64,000 bases of DNA from Streptomyces sp. TSRI0107. GTDB taxonomy: Bacteria > Actinomycetota > Actinomycetes > Streptomycetales > Streptomycetaceae. Below, piece by piece: positions 54,257 to 61,470 of the stretch. Both the position numbers and the translations under genes were made by a program. Below the pieces are notes generated by a model. The model was not told the origin of the DNA. It made no database searches and saw only the letters and a list, made by a program, of their open reading frames with translations. The stretch is taken from assembly GCF_001905845.1 (NCBI RefSeq), contig NZ_LIVZ01000002.1, forward strand, positions 372,001-436,000, in the 5' to 3' direction. Numbering within the stretch: the first letter of the stretch is position 1; each line of letters opens with the position of its first letter.

Positions 54257-54451
54257 TCACTCGGGGATCAGTGCGGGGTGGTGCCAGGCGAGCGCGGTAT
54301 AGCGTTCGGCGCGGTCCGTGGTGCTCTCGTTCGGGGTTCCGGAGTACGACCGGAGGTTCCCGGTGAAAATGTTGATCGCGGCGTCGAGCGCGACGTTGAG
54401 CCCGATGCGCGGGTCTTCCTCGACGGTGGAATCGGTGTGCTGTACCGGCAT
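54257..54451 (-). CDS. Small hypothetical protein, 64 aa
   Basis: Small ORF after the SARP gene on the same strand. Starting at ATG 54451 (AGGGAGGGTCAGGA upstream), it encodes 64 residues beginning MPVQHTDSTVEEDP and ending WHHPALIPE, with no Cys, no signal peptide and no membrane segment. Codon third positions are G/C-rich and match real genes nearby. I do not recognise the family. It has the size of a leader-like peptide or small regulator, but nothing shows either. It lies 149 bp after the SARP stop and may be co-transcribed with it. Confidence 0.5.
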   Translation of the reverse strand: MPVQHTDSTVEEDPRIGLNVALDAAINIFTGNLRSYSGTPNESTTDRAERYTALAWHHPALIPE

Positions 54452-54600
54452 TTTCCTGACCCTCCCTGAATGGCCGCGAAGAATGGCCGCGGAACGTTCC
54501 TTCATTTCTTCGTTCCCTGTGAAGAAAGTAGAAGTTCCGGCTGTTTCAGGGATCCCCTAGCCCACCCCAGAGGTTTCTGGAATTACCGCCAGGTGTGCGG

Positions 54601-55383
54601 TCAGACGAGCTGGGGCCGGCGGCCGAGGAGGCGCGGCTCCTGGTTGAGGATCGCGCGCTCCAGCTCCTGGAGGTCCCGCGTCGGGTCGAGGCCGTGGACG
54701 TCGACCAGCGCCTGCCGGGTGCGGCGGTACGCGGCCAGCGCCTCGGTCTGCTGACCGCAGCGGTAGAGGGCGAGCATCAGCTGGTGGCAGAGCCGCTCCC
54801 GGGTGGGCACGGCGGACGCCATCTGCTCCAGTTCGCAGACCAGTTCACGGTGCCGGCCGAGCTCCAGTCCGGCGGCGGCCCAGTCCTCGTAGACCGTCAG
54901 CCGCTCCCGCTCCAGCTGGGCGAAGGTCGGCCAGCTGATGCCGGTCTCGGCGAGGTCGACGAGGACCGAGTCCCGCCACAGGGCGAGGGCCTGGGTGAGC
55001 GAGTCGACGGCCGCGTCCGGGAGACCGGCGGCGAGTTCGGCACGCCCCTGGGCGGCGAGCCGGCGGAAGCGGAACGCGTCGACGGTCTCCGGCTCCAGGC
55101 GCAGCTGGTAGCCGTGCGGCGCGGTGGTCAGACGCACCCCGTCGCCCTCCAGGTCCGCCTGCTCGAAGAGCCTGCGGATGCCCGAGACCGCGTTCTGCAC
55201 CATCTTCCGGGAGGTCGTCGGCGCGTCGTCGCCCCAGAGGGCGGTGACCAGCCGGCTGGTGGCGACGGTCTTGTTCGGGTTGAGCAGGAGATAGCCGAGG
55301 GTGGCCCGTTGGATGATCCCCCCGAGAGGCAGTGCCCGGTCTGCGGTGATCAGTTCGAGCGGACCGAGAAGGTTGAACCGCAT
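54601..55383 (-). CDS. SARP-family pathway activator
   Basis: Streptomyces antibiotic regulatory protein of 260 aa, the small SARP class. An OmpR-type winged helix (1-95; LGPLELITADRALPLGG, YLLLNPNKTVATSRLVTALWGDDAP, YQLRLEPETVDAFRF) is followed by the bacterial transcriptional activator domain (95-250; LVDLAETGISWP, ERERLTVYEDWA, LYRCGQQTEALAAYRRTRQ). ATG at 55383 follows GGGGGA. Its promoter holds an ACAAAC/GTTTGT inverted repeat like those before the TetR and acyl-CoA oxidase genes. The likely position is between the butenolide receptor and the biosynthetic genes in the regulatory chain. Confidence 0.93.
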   Translation of the reverse strand: MRFNLLGPLELITADRALPLGGIIQRATLGYLLLNPNKTVATSRLVTALWGDDAPTTSRKMVQNAVSGIRRLFEQADLEGDGVRLTTAPHGYQLRLEPETVDAFRFRRLAAQGRAELAAGLPDAAVDSLTQALALWRDSVLVDLAETGISWPTFAQLERERLTVYEDWAAAGLELGRHRELVCELEQMASAVPTRERLCHQLMLALYRCGQQTEALAAYRRTRQALVDVHGLDPTRDLQELERAILNQEPRLLGRRPQLV

Positions 55384-55431
55384 ACTATCCCCCACGCGTT
55401 GGATGACTTCCTCATCGACACCCCCTAGAAA

Positions 55432-55453
55432 ACAAACCGGCCCCGCTGTTTGT
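55432..55453. promoter_or_regulatory. ARE-like operator in the SARP promoter
   Basis: Inverted repeat ACAAAC (55432-55437) and GTTTGT (55448-55453) with 10-bp spacer, extended on the left to ACAAACCGG. This is the form of autoregulatory elements bound by gamma-butyrolactone/butenolide receptors. It lies about 50 bp before the SARP start. A CCCCCTA element (55421-55427) adjoins it. Confidence 0.65.
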
Positions 55454-55553
55454 CAAGTCGATTGGGTGGAACGGTCGCATGGAGCTCGGGGTCGACCGTA
55501 CGCGAGTGGCAGCATAAGTAGTGGTAAGTGCTCATAAATCGGACGCCTGTAGC

Positions 55554-55565
55554 GTGCACGTGCAC
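55554..55565. repeat. 12-bp palindrome GTGCACGTGCAC
   Basis: Perfect palindrome in the 235-bp gap between the TetR stop (55619) and the SARP start (55383), both minus strand. It could be a dimeric binding site in the far SARP promoter. No regulator assigned. The rest of the gap holds the ARE-like site and AT-richer sequence around 55512-55540. Confidence 0.3.
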
Positions 55566-55618
55566 ATCCCCAGGTCGACCCCGGGCACAAAAAACAGCGA
55601 AGACAGTTTGATTAAGAG

Positions 55619-56260
55619 TCACCTGGCGGTCATGCAGGGCGCCTTCTCGATGGCGGCGCGTCCCGCGGCCACGAACAGATCCCGGGCCGCCGGACCCACC
55701 ACACGCGGCAGCAGCAGGGTCCAGATGCGCGTCAGAGTGGCCCGCTCCAGCCAGCGGTGGTCCCGGCCACCCAGGGCCTCCAGGCCCGCCGCGACGGCCA
55801 CCACGGCCGCCGACAGGTCCCCTGTGACCACACCGGGCATCAACGCGCCCTCGCGTGCGGCCCGTTCGACCGTGGCCTCGACCCAGGACTGCCACTCCCG
55901 GCGCAGATCGCGGGTGTGCTCGGAGCGCTCGGGGTGCGAGCCGAGCGCGAAACCGGCGCGCAGGACCACGTCCTGGGCCAGCCCCTGCACCAGGTCGTGA
56001 CTGGCGTCGATGAGCACCTGGAGGGAGAGCGCGTCGCGCTGCCGGGTGATCCACCGCAGCCGCTCGCCGGCCACGCCCACCACCGCGTCCAGCAGCGCCG
56101 CCTTGTTGGCGAAGTGGAAGTGCAGGGCACCGCTGCTGACCCCGGCCTTGGCACTGATGGTGGCGAGCGAGGCCACCTCGAACCCGTCCCGGTCGAACAG
56201 CTCGGCCGCGGCGTCGATGAGTGCGTTGCGCGTCCGTATCGCGCGTTCCTGCTTGGCCAT
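55619..56260 (-). CDS. TetR regulator, butyrolactone-receptor (or pseudo-receptor) family
   Basis: Regulator of 213 aa. The N-terminus QERAIRTRNALIDAAAELFDRDGFEVASLATISAKAGVSSGALHFHF is the signature of the ArpA/ScbR/AvaR group. The ligand domain is less like genuine receptors than that of the protein at 58143. ATG at 56260. An AAACCG/CGGTTT repeat lies 90 bp upstream, suggesting autoregulation or cross-regulation. A pseudo-receptor role (as ScbR2, AvaR2) is possible. Confidence 0.85.
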   Translation of the reverse strand: MAKQERAIRTRNALIDAAAELFDRDGFEVASLATISAKAGVSSGALHFHFANKAALLDAVVGVAGERLRWITRQRDALSLQVLIDASHDLVQGLAQDVVLRAGFALGSHPERSEHTRDLRREWQSWVEATVERAAREGALMPGVVTGDLSAAVVAVAAGLEALGGRDHRWLERATLTRIWTLLLPRVVGPAARDLFVAAGRAAIEKAPCMTAR

Positions 56261-56351
56261 GGCGAACTCCGTTGCTCCCCTGGGGGTCAGTGCTGCGGAA
56301 GACGGGGTTCCGTTCAGTAGCCGTCCGGTAGCCGCAGACAACCACCTTAAC

Positions 56352-56369
56352 AAACCGGGCTCGCGGTTT
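56352..56369. promoter_or_regulatory. ARE-like operator upstream of the TetR gene
   Basis: Perfect inverted repeat AAACCG (56352-56357) / CGGTTT (56364-56369), spacer 6 bp, within ACAAACCGG...CGGTTTAT. Located about 92 bp before the TetR start at 56260. Confidence 0.65.
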
Positions 56370-56519
56370 ATCTACCCCGTAGACCCCGCCGTCTGCGAAA
56401 AGCCCGGAAATCAACCCCCGGGTGACCGACGCGGCGGCGACCCGTGGAGCGGCGATGAGCCGCCGATGGACCGTCACACCCGGGGCCCACCCTCCCCTTG
56501 CCCGCACGCGCACAAGCAA

Positions 56520-56545
56520 ACGGGGCCCGCGAGAACGGGCCCCGT
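56520..56545 (-). terminator. Terminator after the P450 gene
   Basis: Perfect 10-bp stem ACGGGGCCCG (56520-56529) with CGGGCCCCGT (56536-56545), loop CGAGAA, about 120 bp after the P450 stop (minus strand). The remaining gap 56261-56664 holds the TetR promoter with its ARE; nothing else was recognised in it. Confidence 0.6.
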
Positions 56546-56664
56546 CGTATACGGGCGGCAGCCGTGCGGCCGGACGCCGTCACGGCACGCCGGACACGGA
56601 CTCCTCTCTCAGGACGGCCGTTCGGCCGCCACCGGCCACGTCAAGGTTGGCGCGATCCTGTCGG

Positions 56665-57891
56665 CTATCCCCGCAGCAGCACCGGCAGCGCTCCGAAGCC
56701 GTTCAGCAGGAACGTCGGCAGCGGGCGCAGCTCCTCCTCCGGGCAGCCGAGGGCCAGGTCGGGGAAGCGTTCGAAGAGGGCGCGGAAGGCGATGGTGGCC
56801 TCCAGGACGGCGAGCGGGGCGCCGAGGCAGCGGTGCACGCCGTGGCCGAAGCCCAGGACGTCGCGACCGGTGCGCAGCAGATCGAACCGAGCGGCGTCCT
56901 CCCCGTGCCGCTCGGGATCGCGTCCGGCCGCCGCAAAGCTGACGAGGATGGGGTCGCCCCGCCGGATCGGCACGCCGTCGAGGTCGATGTCCTCCACGGC
57001 GAACCGCATCGGCGAGTAGGACGCGGGGCTGTGCACGCGAAGCGTCTCGTCGACCACGTCCTCCCAGCCGGCGCGCCCGGCGCGGACGTGCTCCAGCTGC
57101 TCCGGGTGGGTCAGCAGCGAGCCCGCGCCGTTGACGATGAGCGTGGACGTGGTGTCCTGGCCGGCCGCGATCATCAGGAAAAGCGTACCGAGCAGTTCGT
57201 TCTCGCTGAGCCGGTCGCCGTCGTCGCGCGCGGCGATCAGCGAGGAGGTCAGATCGTCGCCGGGCTCCCGGCGCTTGGCGGACACCAGCTCGGCGAGCAG
57301 CCGGAAGGCGGTGCCGCGGGCGGCCTCCATGGTCTGGGCCGTGACGCTGGAGGAGAACACCACGCGCAGCGCGGCGCACAGCGCGGTCCGCATCTCCCCC
57401 TCCTCGACGCCGAACAGTTCGCAGACGACCTGGAGCGGCAGCACCTCGGCGAAGGCCGAGCGGAGTTCCACCGTCCCGCCGTCGGATCCGGCGTCGATCG
57501 TGTCGAGGAGGGCGGCGGTCATCTGCTCGACGCGGGGCCTCAGCGCGGCCGTCCGGCGGGCGGTGAAGGCGCCGGCGACGAGTCTTCGCAGACGGGCGTG
57601 GTCGGTGCCGTACGCGAAGAGCATGTTCTCGTTGGCCACCCAGGGGAACAGCGGCCAGTCGGGCGTGATCCGCCCCTCGACGAAAGCGGGCCAGTGGCGG
57701 CGCGCGTCCTTGGAGACCCGGGGATCCAGCAGCAGCCGTTCCACGTACTCCTGCCGGACGACCGCCCAGGCCCGTACCCCGCCCGGCAGTTCGACCTCGA
57801 CGGCCGGACCCCGTTCGCGCAGCATCGCGGCCTCGGCCGGGATGTCCCTTCCGGTCACGTCCAGCGTGTAGAGACCAGAAGTAACGTTCAT
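56665..57891 (-). CDS. Cytochrome P450, probable butenolide-hormone enzyme (Cyp17-like)
   Basis: P450 of 408 aa with [16 protein letters not shown] (heme loop), [10 protein letters not shown] (I-helix, complete acid-alcohol pair) and DETLRVHSP (ExxR). Typical actinobacterial CYP107-like length. In S. avermitilis Cyp17 and the acyl-CoA oxidase Aco make the butenolide avenolide, encoded beside AvaR-type receptors. Here the P450 lies between two receptor-family genes with an acyl-CoA oxidase gene next in line, so a hormone role is favoured over tailoring of the polyketide. ATG at 57891. Confidence 0.85.
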   Translation of the reverse strand: MNVTSGLYTLDVTGRDIPAEAAMLRERGPAVEVELPGGVRAWAVVRQEYVERLLLDPRVSKDARRHWPAFVEGRITPDWPLFPWVANENMLFAYGTDHARLRRLVAGAFTARRTAALRPRVEQMTAALLDTIDAGSDGGTVELRSAFAEVLPLQVVCELFGVEEGEMRTALCAALRVVFSSSVTAQTMEAARGTAFRLLAELVSAKRREPGDDLTSSLIAARDDGDRLSENELLGTLFLMIAAGQDTTSTLIVNGAGSLLTHPEQLEHVRAGRAGWEDVVDETLRVHSPASYSPMRFAVEDIDLDGVPIRRGDPILVSFAAAGRDPERHGEDAARFDLLRTGRDVLGFGHGVHRCLGAPLAVLEATIAFRALFERFPDLALGCPEEELRPLPTFLLNGFGALPVLLRG

Positions 57892-58142
57892 TCTGTTGTA
57901 CTCCGTTCGGTCGTAGTCGCGTTCCGTTGCAGTCGTACGCACACACACCGAGGAGAACGAGGGGGCCCGGCGGCGCCCCTCCCCCCGTGGCGCCGGTCCG
58001 CCGGCCGGTGCTGGTCCACCGGACGGTCGGCACACGGCTCACCGCCGGCCGGCGGCCGGGCGGCTTCCTAGCCGGACCCGGGGCACGCCGGCCCGCGTCA
58101 CATCACGCCGGCCGGCGTCGGATCACGCGGGCCGGCAACGGC
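57892..58142. other. Gap between P450 and receptor gene
   Basis: About 250 bp, both flanking genes on the minus strand. Near 57900-57960 is the presumed P450 promoter, without a convincing ARE. The right part contains the GCCGGC-rich cruciform at 58087-58136. Confidence 0.4.
58087..58136 (-). terminator. Nested hairpin after the receptor gene
   Basis: Outer 12-bp stem GCCGGCCCGCGT (58087-58098) with 58125-58136, enclosing a self-complementary 14-mer ACGCCGGCCGGCGT (58105-58118). It lies just after the receptor stop at 58143, so termination is the likely role. Confidence 0.55.
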
Positions 58143-58832
58143 TCATGCCGTGGCGGCGGCCTCGGCCGCCAGTCGCTCGTCGCGCAGCCGGACCGCCTCC
58201 TCGTAGACCTGCTCCGCGCGGTCGCGCGAGAAGTCCAGCCGCAGCAGCACGCCGGGTACGGCGATGGCGGCGATGAGGTTCCCCATGAGGTCCAGCACCC
58301 GTTCGACCATGTCCGCGTGCCCGGTCATGATCTTGGAGAGCACCTGGACGCCGGTGAAACTGCTGGTGAACAAGGTGGCCGTGGAGGCCACGTCGACGTG
58401 CGGCAGCAGCTCGCCGGCCGCCTTGGCCCGGGCCAGCACGTCCATGTTGTGGTTGATCCACCCCTGCATGGGCACCCTGCGGTCCAGTCCGTCCAGCGGG
58501 GAGCCCTGGTCCACGGTGAGCCGGATGCTGCCGCGCACCATGGGGTCGCCGAGCCGCAGCATGTGGGCCAGGAGCAGCGCCTCGTCGAGGCTCTGCTGGA
58601 GGAACAGCTCCTGCGGCGGCACCGGGGGCAGCGCGGACACCTGCGCGGCCAGCACCTCCTGGGCGAGTTCCTCCTTGGAGGAGAAGTGGAAGTACAGCGC
58701 CCCCTTGGTCACGCCGCACTTCTTCAGGACCTCCGAGATGGTCGCCGCCTCGTAGCCGACCTCGTCGAACAGTTCCGCCGCCGCCTTGACGATCTTCTGG
58801 CGCGTACGGATGGCCCGCTCCTGCTGTGCCAC
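58143..58832 (-). CDS. Gamma-butyrolactone/butenolide receptor (ScbR/AvaR1-like TetR)
   Basis: TetR regulator of 229 aa. The helix-turn-helix QERAIRTRQKIVKAAAELFDEVGY, EVLKKCGVTKGALYFHFSSKEELA and the ligand domain with GDPMVRGSIRLT and PMQGWINHNMDVLARAKAAGEL match genuine hormone receptors, including the conserved Trp of the binding pocket. It is divergent from the acyl-CoA oxidase gene, with ARE-like repeats in the 269-bp shared promoter region, the arrangement of receptor and hormone synthase genes in known systems. ATG at 58832. Ligand identity inferred. Confidence 0.9.
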   Translation of the reverse strand: MAQQERAIRTRQKIVKAAAELFDEVGYEAATISEVLKKCGVTKGALYFHFSSKEELAQEVLAAQVSALPPVPPQELFLQQSLDEALLLAHMLRLGDPMVRGSIRLTVDQGSPLDGLDRRVPMQGWINHNMDVLARAKAAGELLPHVDVASTATLFTSSFTGVQVLSKIMTGHADMVERVLDLMGNLIAAIAVPGVLLRLDFSRDRAEQVYEEAVRLRDERLAAEAAATA

Positions 58833-58860
58833 TGCATCCCTCCGTCACCTCTCGGCAGGA

Positions 58861-58879
58861 AGAGACCGAGTGGTTTGTA
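58861..58879. promoter_or_regulatory. ARE-like site before the receptor gene
   Basis: Read on the minus strand this is TACAAACC...GGTCTCT: arms ACAAACC and (complement) AGAGACC, 5 of 7 identical. It lies 29-47 bp before the receptor start, suited to autorepression. Confidence 0.5.
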
Positions 58880-58986
58880 TTCCTATGGCCCTCATGGAGT
58901 GATGAGTTGCCGCCCGGCCGCCCCACCCCCGTCGTCCCAGACCGGGCGCGCGAAACCGGTCAATTCACACGTCCGACCGGAACAAT

Positions 58987-59038
58987 AAAACCACCCAGCC
59001 GGTTTTGCAAGGGCTTGAAAACAAACCGATTGGTCCGT
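58987..59038. promoter_or_regulatory. Two ARE-like sites before the acyl-CoA oxidase gene
   Basis: First site 58987-59006: AAAACC and GGTTTT arms, 8-bp spacer (ACCCAGCC). Second site 59021-59038: ACAAACCGATTGGTCCGT, with ACC/GGT core around GATT. Both lie within 120 bp before the oxidase start, where receptor binding would repress hormone synthesis. Confidence 0.6.
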
Positions 59039-59101
59039 AGTTTTTCTCCAGCGCGACTCAACCAACACCATCTTGGCTTGGCACGCACTGGGGGACAGTC
59101 G

Positions 59102-61204
59102 ATGTTTCAGCAGGTTGAAGCACCGTTCAGAAGCAACACCGAAGAATCAGACCGCGCGGACGGTTCTATTCCGCATCTTGCCGGCGCCACATCTCTCCGT
59201 ACCGACGCGCCACTCCGTACCGCCGCAGCGGTCGAGGGAAGCGCCGTGGACGAACTCACCCACCTGCTCTTCGAGGGGGACGAGCGGGACAACGTCCACG
59301 GCCGCTGGCGCGACCTCGTCGGAGGGGAGGCCTTCGCCTACCGCCCGGGACTGACACCCCGGGAACGCGCCGAACTCTCCTACCAGCGGCTCCGCCTGGT
59401 CAACAGCGCCGTACCGTCCGCGGAAGCCCTGACCTACGACGCCCGCGGGCTCGCCGCGCTGCACGAGTGGACCGGGTTCGTCGACGGCGGCCTGTGCACG
59501 CTGGCGAGCATCCACTACAACCTCTTCCTCGGCAGCCTGCTCGACCACGACGGCTACCGGCGCGATCTGGCGCCGTACGCCGCCATGCGGCGCACCGGGG
59601 TCTTCCTCTGCACCGAGCTGGAGCACGGCAACGACGTGGCCAACCTCCAGACGGTCGCCCGGTTCGACCGCGAGACCGGGGAGTTCGTCCTGCACACGCC
59701 GACCACCGGCGCGCAGAAGTTCATGCCGAACACCAGCCTCACCGGCGGCCCGAAGAGCGCGGTGGTCGCCGCCCGGCTGCTGGTCGACGACGAGGACCAG
59801 GGCATCTTCCTCTTCCTCACACCACTGAGCGACGACAACGGTCACCTGCCCGGCGTTCGGGTCCGCCGACTGCCCGAACGCACCGGCACCCCGGTCGACC
59901 ACTGTCTGACCTCCTTCGACCACGTCCGGCTGCCGCGCGAGGCCATGCTGGAGGCCGCCCACGGCCGGCTGGACGAGAACGGCAGGCTCACCAGCACCCT
60001 CGGCAACCGCCGCAAGCGGTTCCTGCGGTCCGTCGGCCGCGTCACCGTGGGCAAGCTCTGCATGAGCGCCGGCACCCTCGGCATGGCCCGCGCGGCCCTG
60101 ACCATCGCCGTGCGCTACGCCCACCACCGGCACATCGGCGGCCCCAAGGCCGGCCAGCGCATTCCGCTGACCGACCACCGCAGCCACCACGGCCGTCTGC
60201 TGCGCTCCCTGTCCACCGCCTACGCCATGACCTTCCTCCAGCGGGCGGTCGTCGACCGCTGGACCGACCACGACGAGACCGACCGCGAGCAGCACGAGGA
60301 GATCGAGCGGCTGATCGCCATCGCCAAGGGCTGGATCACCTGGCAGGCCCGGGACATCACCATCGAGTGCCGGGAGCGGTGCGGGGCCCAGGGGCTCTTC
60401 CCGCACAACAACCTGGCGGACCTCCAGCTGAACGTGGAGGGCGGCATCACCGCCGAGGGCGACAACCTGGTGATCTGGGTGAAGGCCGCCTCCGAGATGG
60501 TGTTCGGCCACGAGTCCGGGCCCGAGCAGCCGGTGCGCCCCGCCGAGCGCGAGCTGACCGACGTCGGCTTCCTGCGGGATCTGCTGGCCTCCGCCGAGCG
60601 CATCTGGCAGAGCCGCGCCCGGGAGGCCCTGCGCGGCGGTCCCGCCGGCGACCCGATCGGGCGCTGGAACGCGACCTCCGGCGCGGCCCTCGAGATGGTG
60701 TCCGCGCACGCCCGCCTCCAGGCGGCGGACGCGCTGCTGGCCGCCGCAGGCCGGGCCCGCAACGCCCGCGCCCGCTTCCTGCTGGAGAGCGTCTCCCGCC
60801 TCTTCCTGCTGGAGCAGCTGCGCCAGTACACCGGTGACCTCCTGGCCGCCGCCCTGATGACGCCCCAGCAGGTGGTGGCGCTGCACATCGCGGCGGACGG
60901 GGTCGTCGCCGACCTGGCGCCGCATCTGATGACCCTGGTGGACGCCTTCGACCTCCCGGAGGATTTCCTGTCCCGGGTCCCGATCGCGGGGCCCGACTAC
61001 GTCGACCACTACCGTCCGCGGTCCGGGACCGACGCGGTGGCCGAACCCGCCCCGCGGTTCACCGCGGAGCCCGTGGGACCGCTCATACCGGAGGCGGCCC
61101 TGCCGCCCGTCCCCGCGTCCACGTCCGGTCTGGCCGCCCTGGTCGGATCCACCCTCGAATCGGCGATCGACCCGGCACCGCTGCCGGAGCCGACACCCGC
61201 CTGA
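59102..61204 (+). CDS. aco: Acyl-CoA oxidase, Aco-like (butenolide hormone biosynthesis)
   Basis: Flavin-dependent acyl-CoA oxidase of 700 aa. Acyl-CoA dehydrogenase/oxidase features are visible: FLCTELEHGNDVANLQTVARFD (middle domain, about 160-180), TGAQKFMPNT, VRLPREAMLE, RYAHHRHIGG and ECRERCGAQGLFPHNNLADLQ (C-terminal oxidase region, about 420-445). The family oxidises acyl-CoA to enoyl-CoA; Aco of S. avermitilis performs this in avenolide synthesis. ATG at 59102 follows GGGGGA. The first 40 residues and a Pro/Ala-rich tail (about 650-700) are extensions beyond the core fold. Divergent from the receptor gene. Confidence 0.9.
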   Translation: MFQQVEAPFRSNTEESDRADGSIPHLAGATSLRTDAPLRTAAAVEGSAVDELTHLLFEGDERDNVHGRWRDLVGGEAFAYRPGLTPRERAELSYQRLRLVNSAVPSAEALTYDARGLAALHEWTGFVDGGLCTLASIHYNLFLGSLLDHDGYRRDLAPYAAMRRTGVFLCTELEHGNDVANLQTVARFDRETGEFVLHTPTTGAQKFMPNTSLTGGPKSAVVAARLLVDDEDQGIFLFLTPLSDDNGHLPGVRVRRLPERTGTPVDHCLTSFDHVRLPREAMLEAAHGRLDENGRLTSTLGNRRKRFLRSVGRVTVGKLCMSAGTLGMARAALTIAVRYAHHRHIGGPKAGQRIPLTDHRSHHGRLLRSLSTAYAMTFLQRAVVDRWTDHDETDREQHEEIERLIAIAKGWITWQARDITIECRERCGAQGLFPHNNLADLQLNVEGGITAEGDNLVIWVKAASEMVFGHESGPEQPVRPAERELTDVGFLRDLLASAERIWQSRAREALRGGPAGDPIGRWNATSGAALEMVSAHARLQAADALLAAAGRARNARARFLLESVSRLFLLEQLRQYTGDLLAAALMTPQQVVALHIAADGVVADLAPHLMTLVDAFDLPEDFLSRVPIAGPDYVDHYRPRSGTDAVAEPAPRFTAEPVGPLIPEAALPPVPASTSGLAALVGSTLESAIDPAPLPEPTPA

Positions 61205-61229
61205 CCGACCGGCATCGGCCTGACCAGTC

Positions 61230-61297
61230 GACACCGCTGACAGACGGACACCGCTGACGGACCGGCACCGCTGACGGACCGGCACCGCTGACAGACC
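61230..61297 (+). repeat. Four tandem 17-bp repeats
   Basis: Units at 61230, 61247, 61264 and 61281, consensus GRCACCGCTGACRGACC with up to three differences. They follow the acyl-CoA oxidase stop and precede its terminator. Probably a simple tandem expansion; no function seen. Confidence 0.7.
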
Positions 61298-61301
61298 GAC
61301 A

Positions 61302-61334
61302 CGAGGCCGCGCCCCGCTACGGGGTGCGGCCTCG
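61302..61334 (+). terminator. Terminator after the acyl-CoA oxidase gene
   Basis: 15-bp stem (61302-61316 with 61320-61334) containing one G-T pair, loop CTA. Marks the likely right end of the hormone/cluster region. Confidence 0.78.
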
Positions 61335-61403
61335 CGCGTTTCCCGCGCTCCAACGGCCCCTCCCACCCAGCCTCTTGACGTGTCCCTGGCGCGATCGCTT
61401 TCA

Positions 61404-61417
61404 TGGGAGCGCTCCCA
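61404..61417. promoter_or_regulatory. CebR/CelR-type operator TGGGAGCGCTCCCA
   Basis: Perfect 14-bp palindrome identical to the known cellobiose-responsive CebR/CelR box of actinomycetes, 54 bp before the GTG of the GH5 gene. This predicts repression relieved by cello-oligosaccharides. Confidence 0.9.
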
Positions 61418-61470
61418 CACGTGCACGCTTTCCCGCCATCCGGTTTCTTCACTCACTCCCTGGAGCCGCA

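Noticed and set aside
56665..57891. P450 as an ansamycin tailoring enzyme
   Set aside because: Its position between two hormone-receptor genes next to an acyl-CoA oxidase gene matches butenolide synthesis better; tailoring is not excluded.
61230..61297. Possible short CRISPR-like array
   Set aside because: The 17-bp units are directly adjacent with no spacers and vary; no cas genes. A simple tandem repeat.
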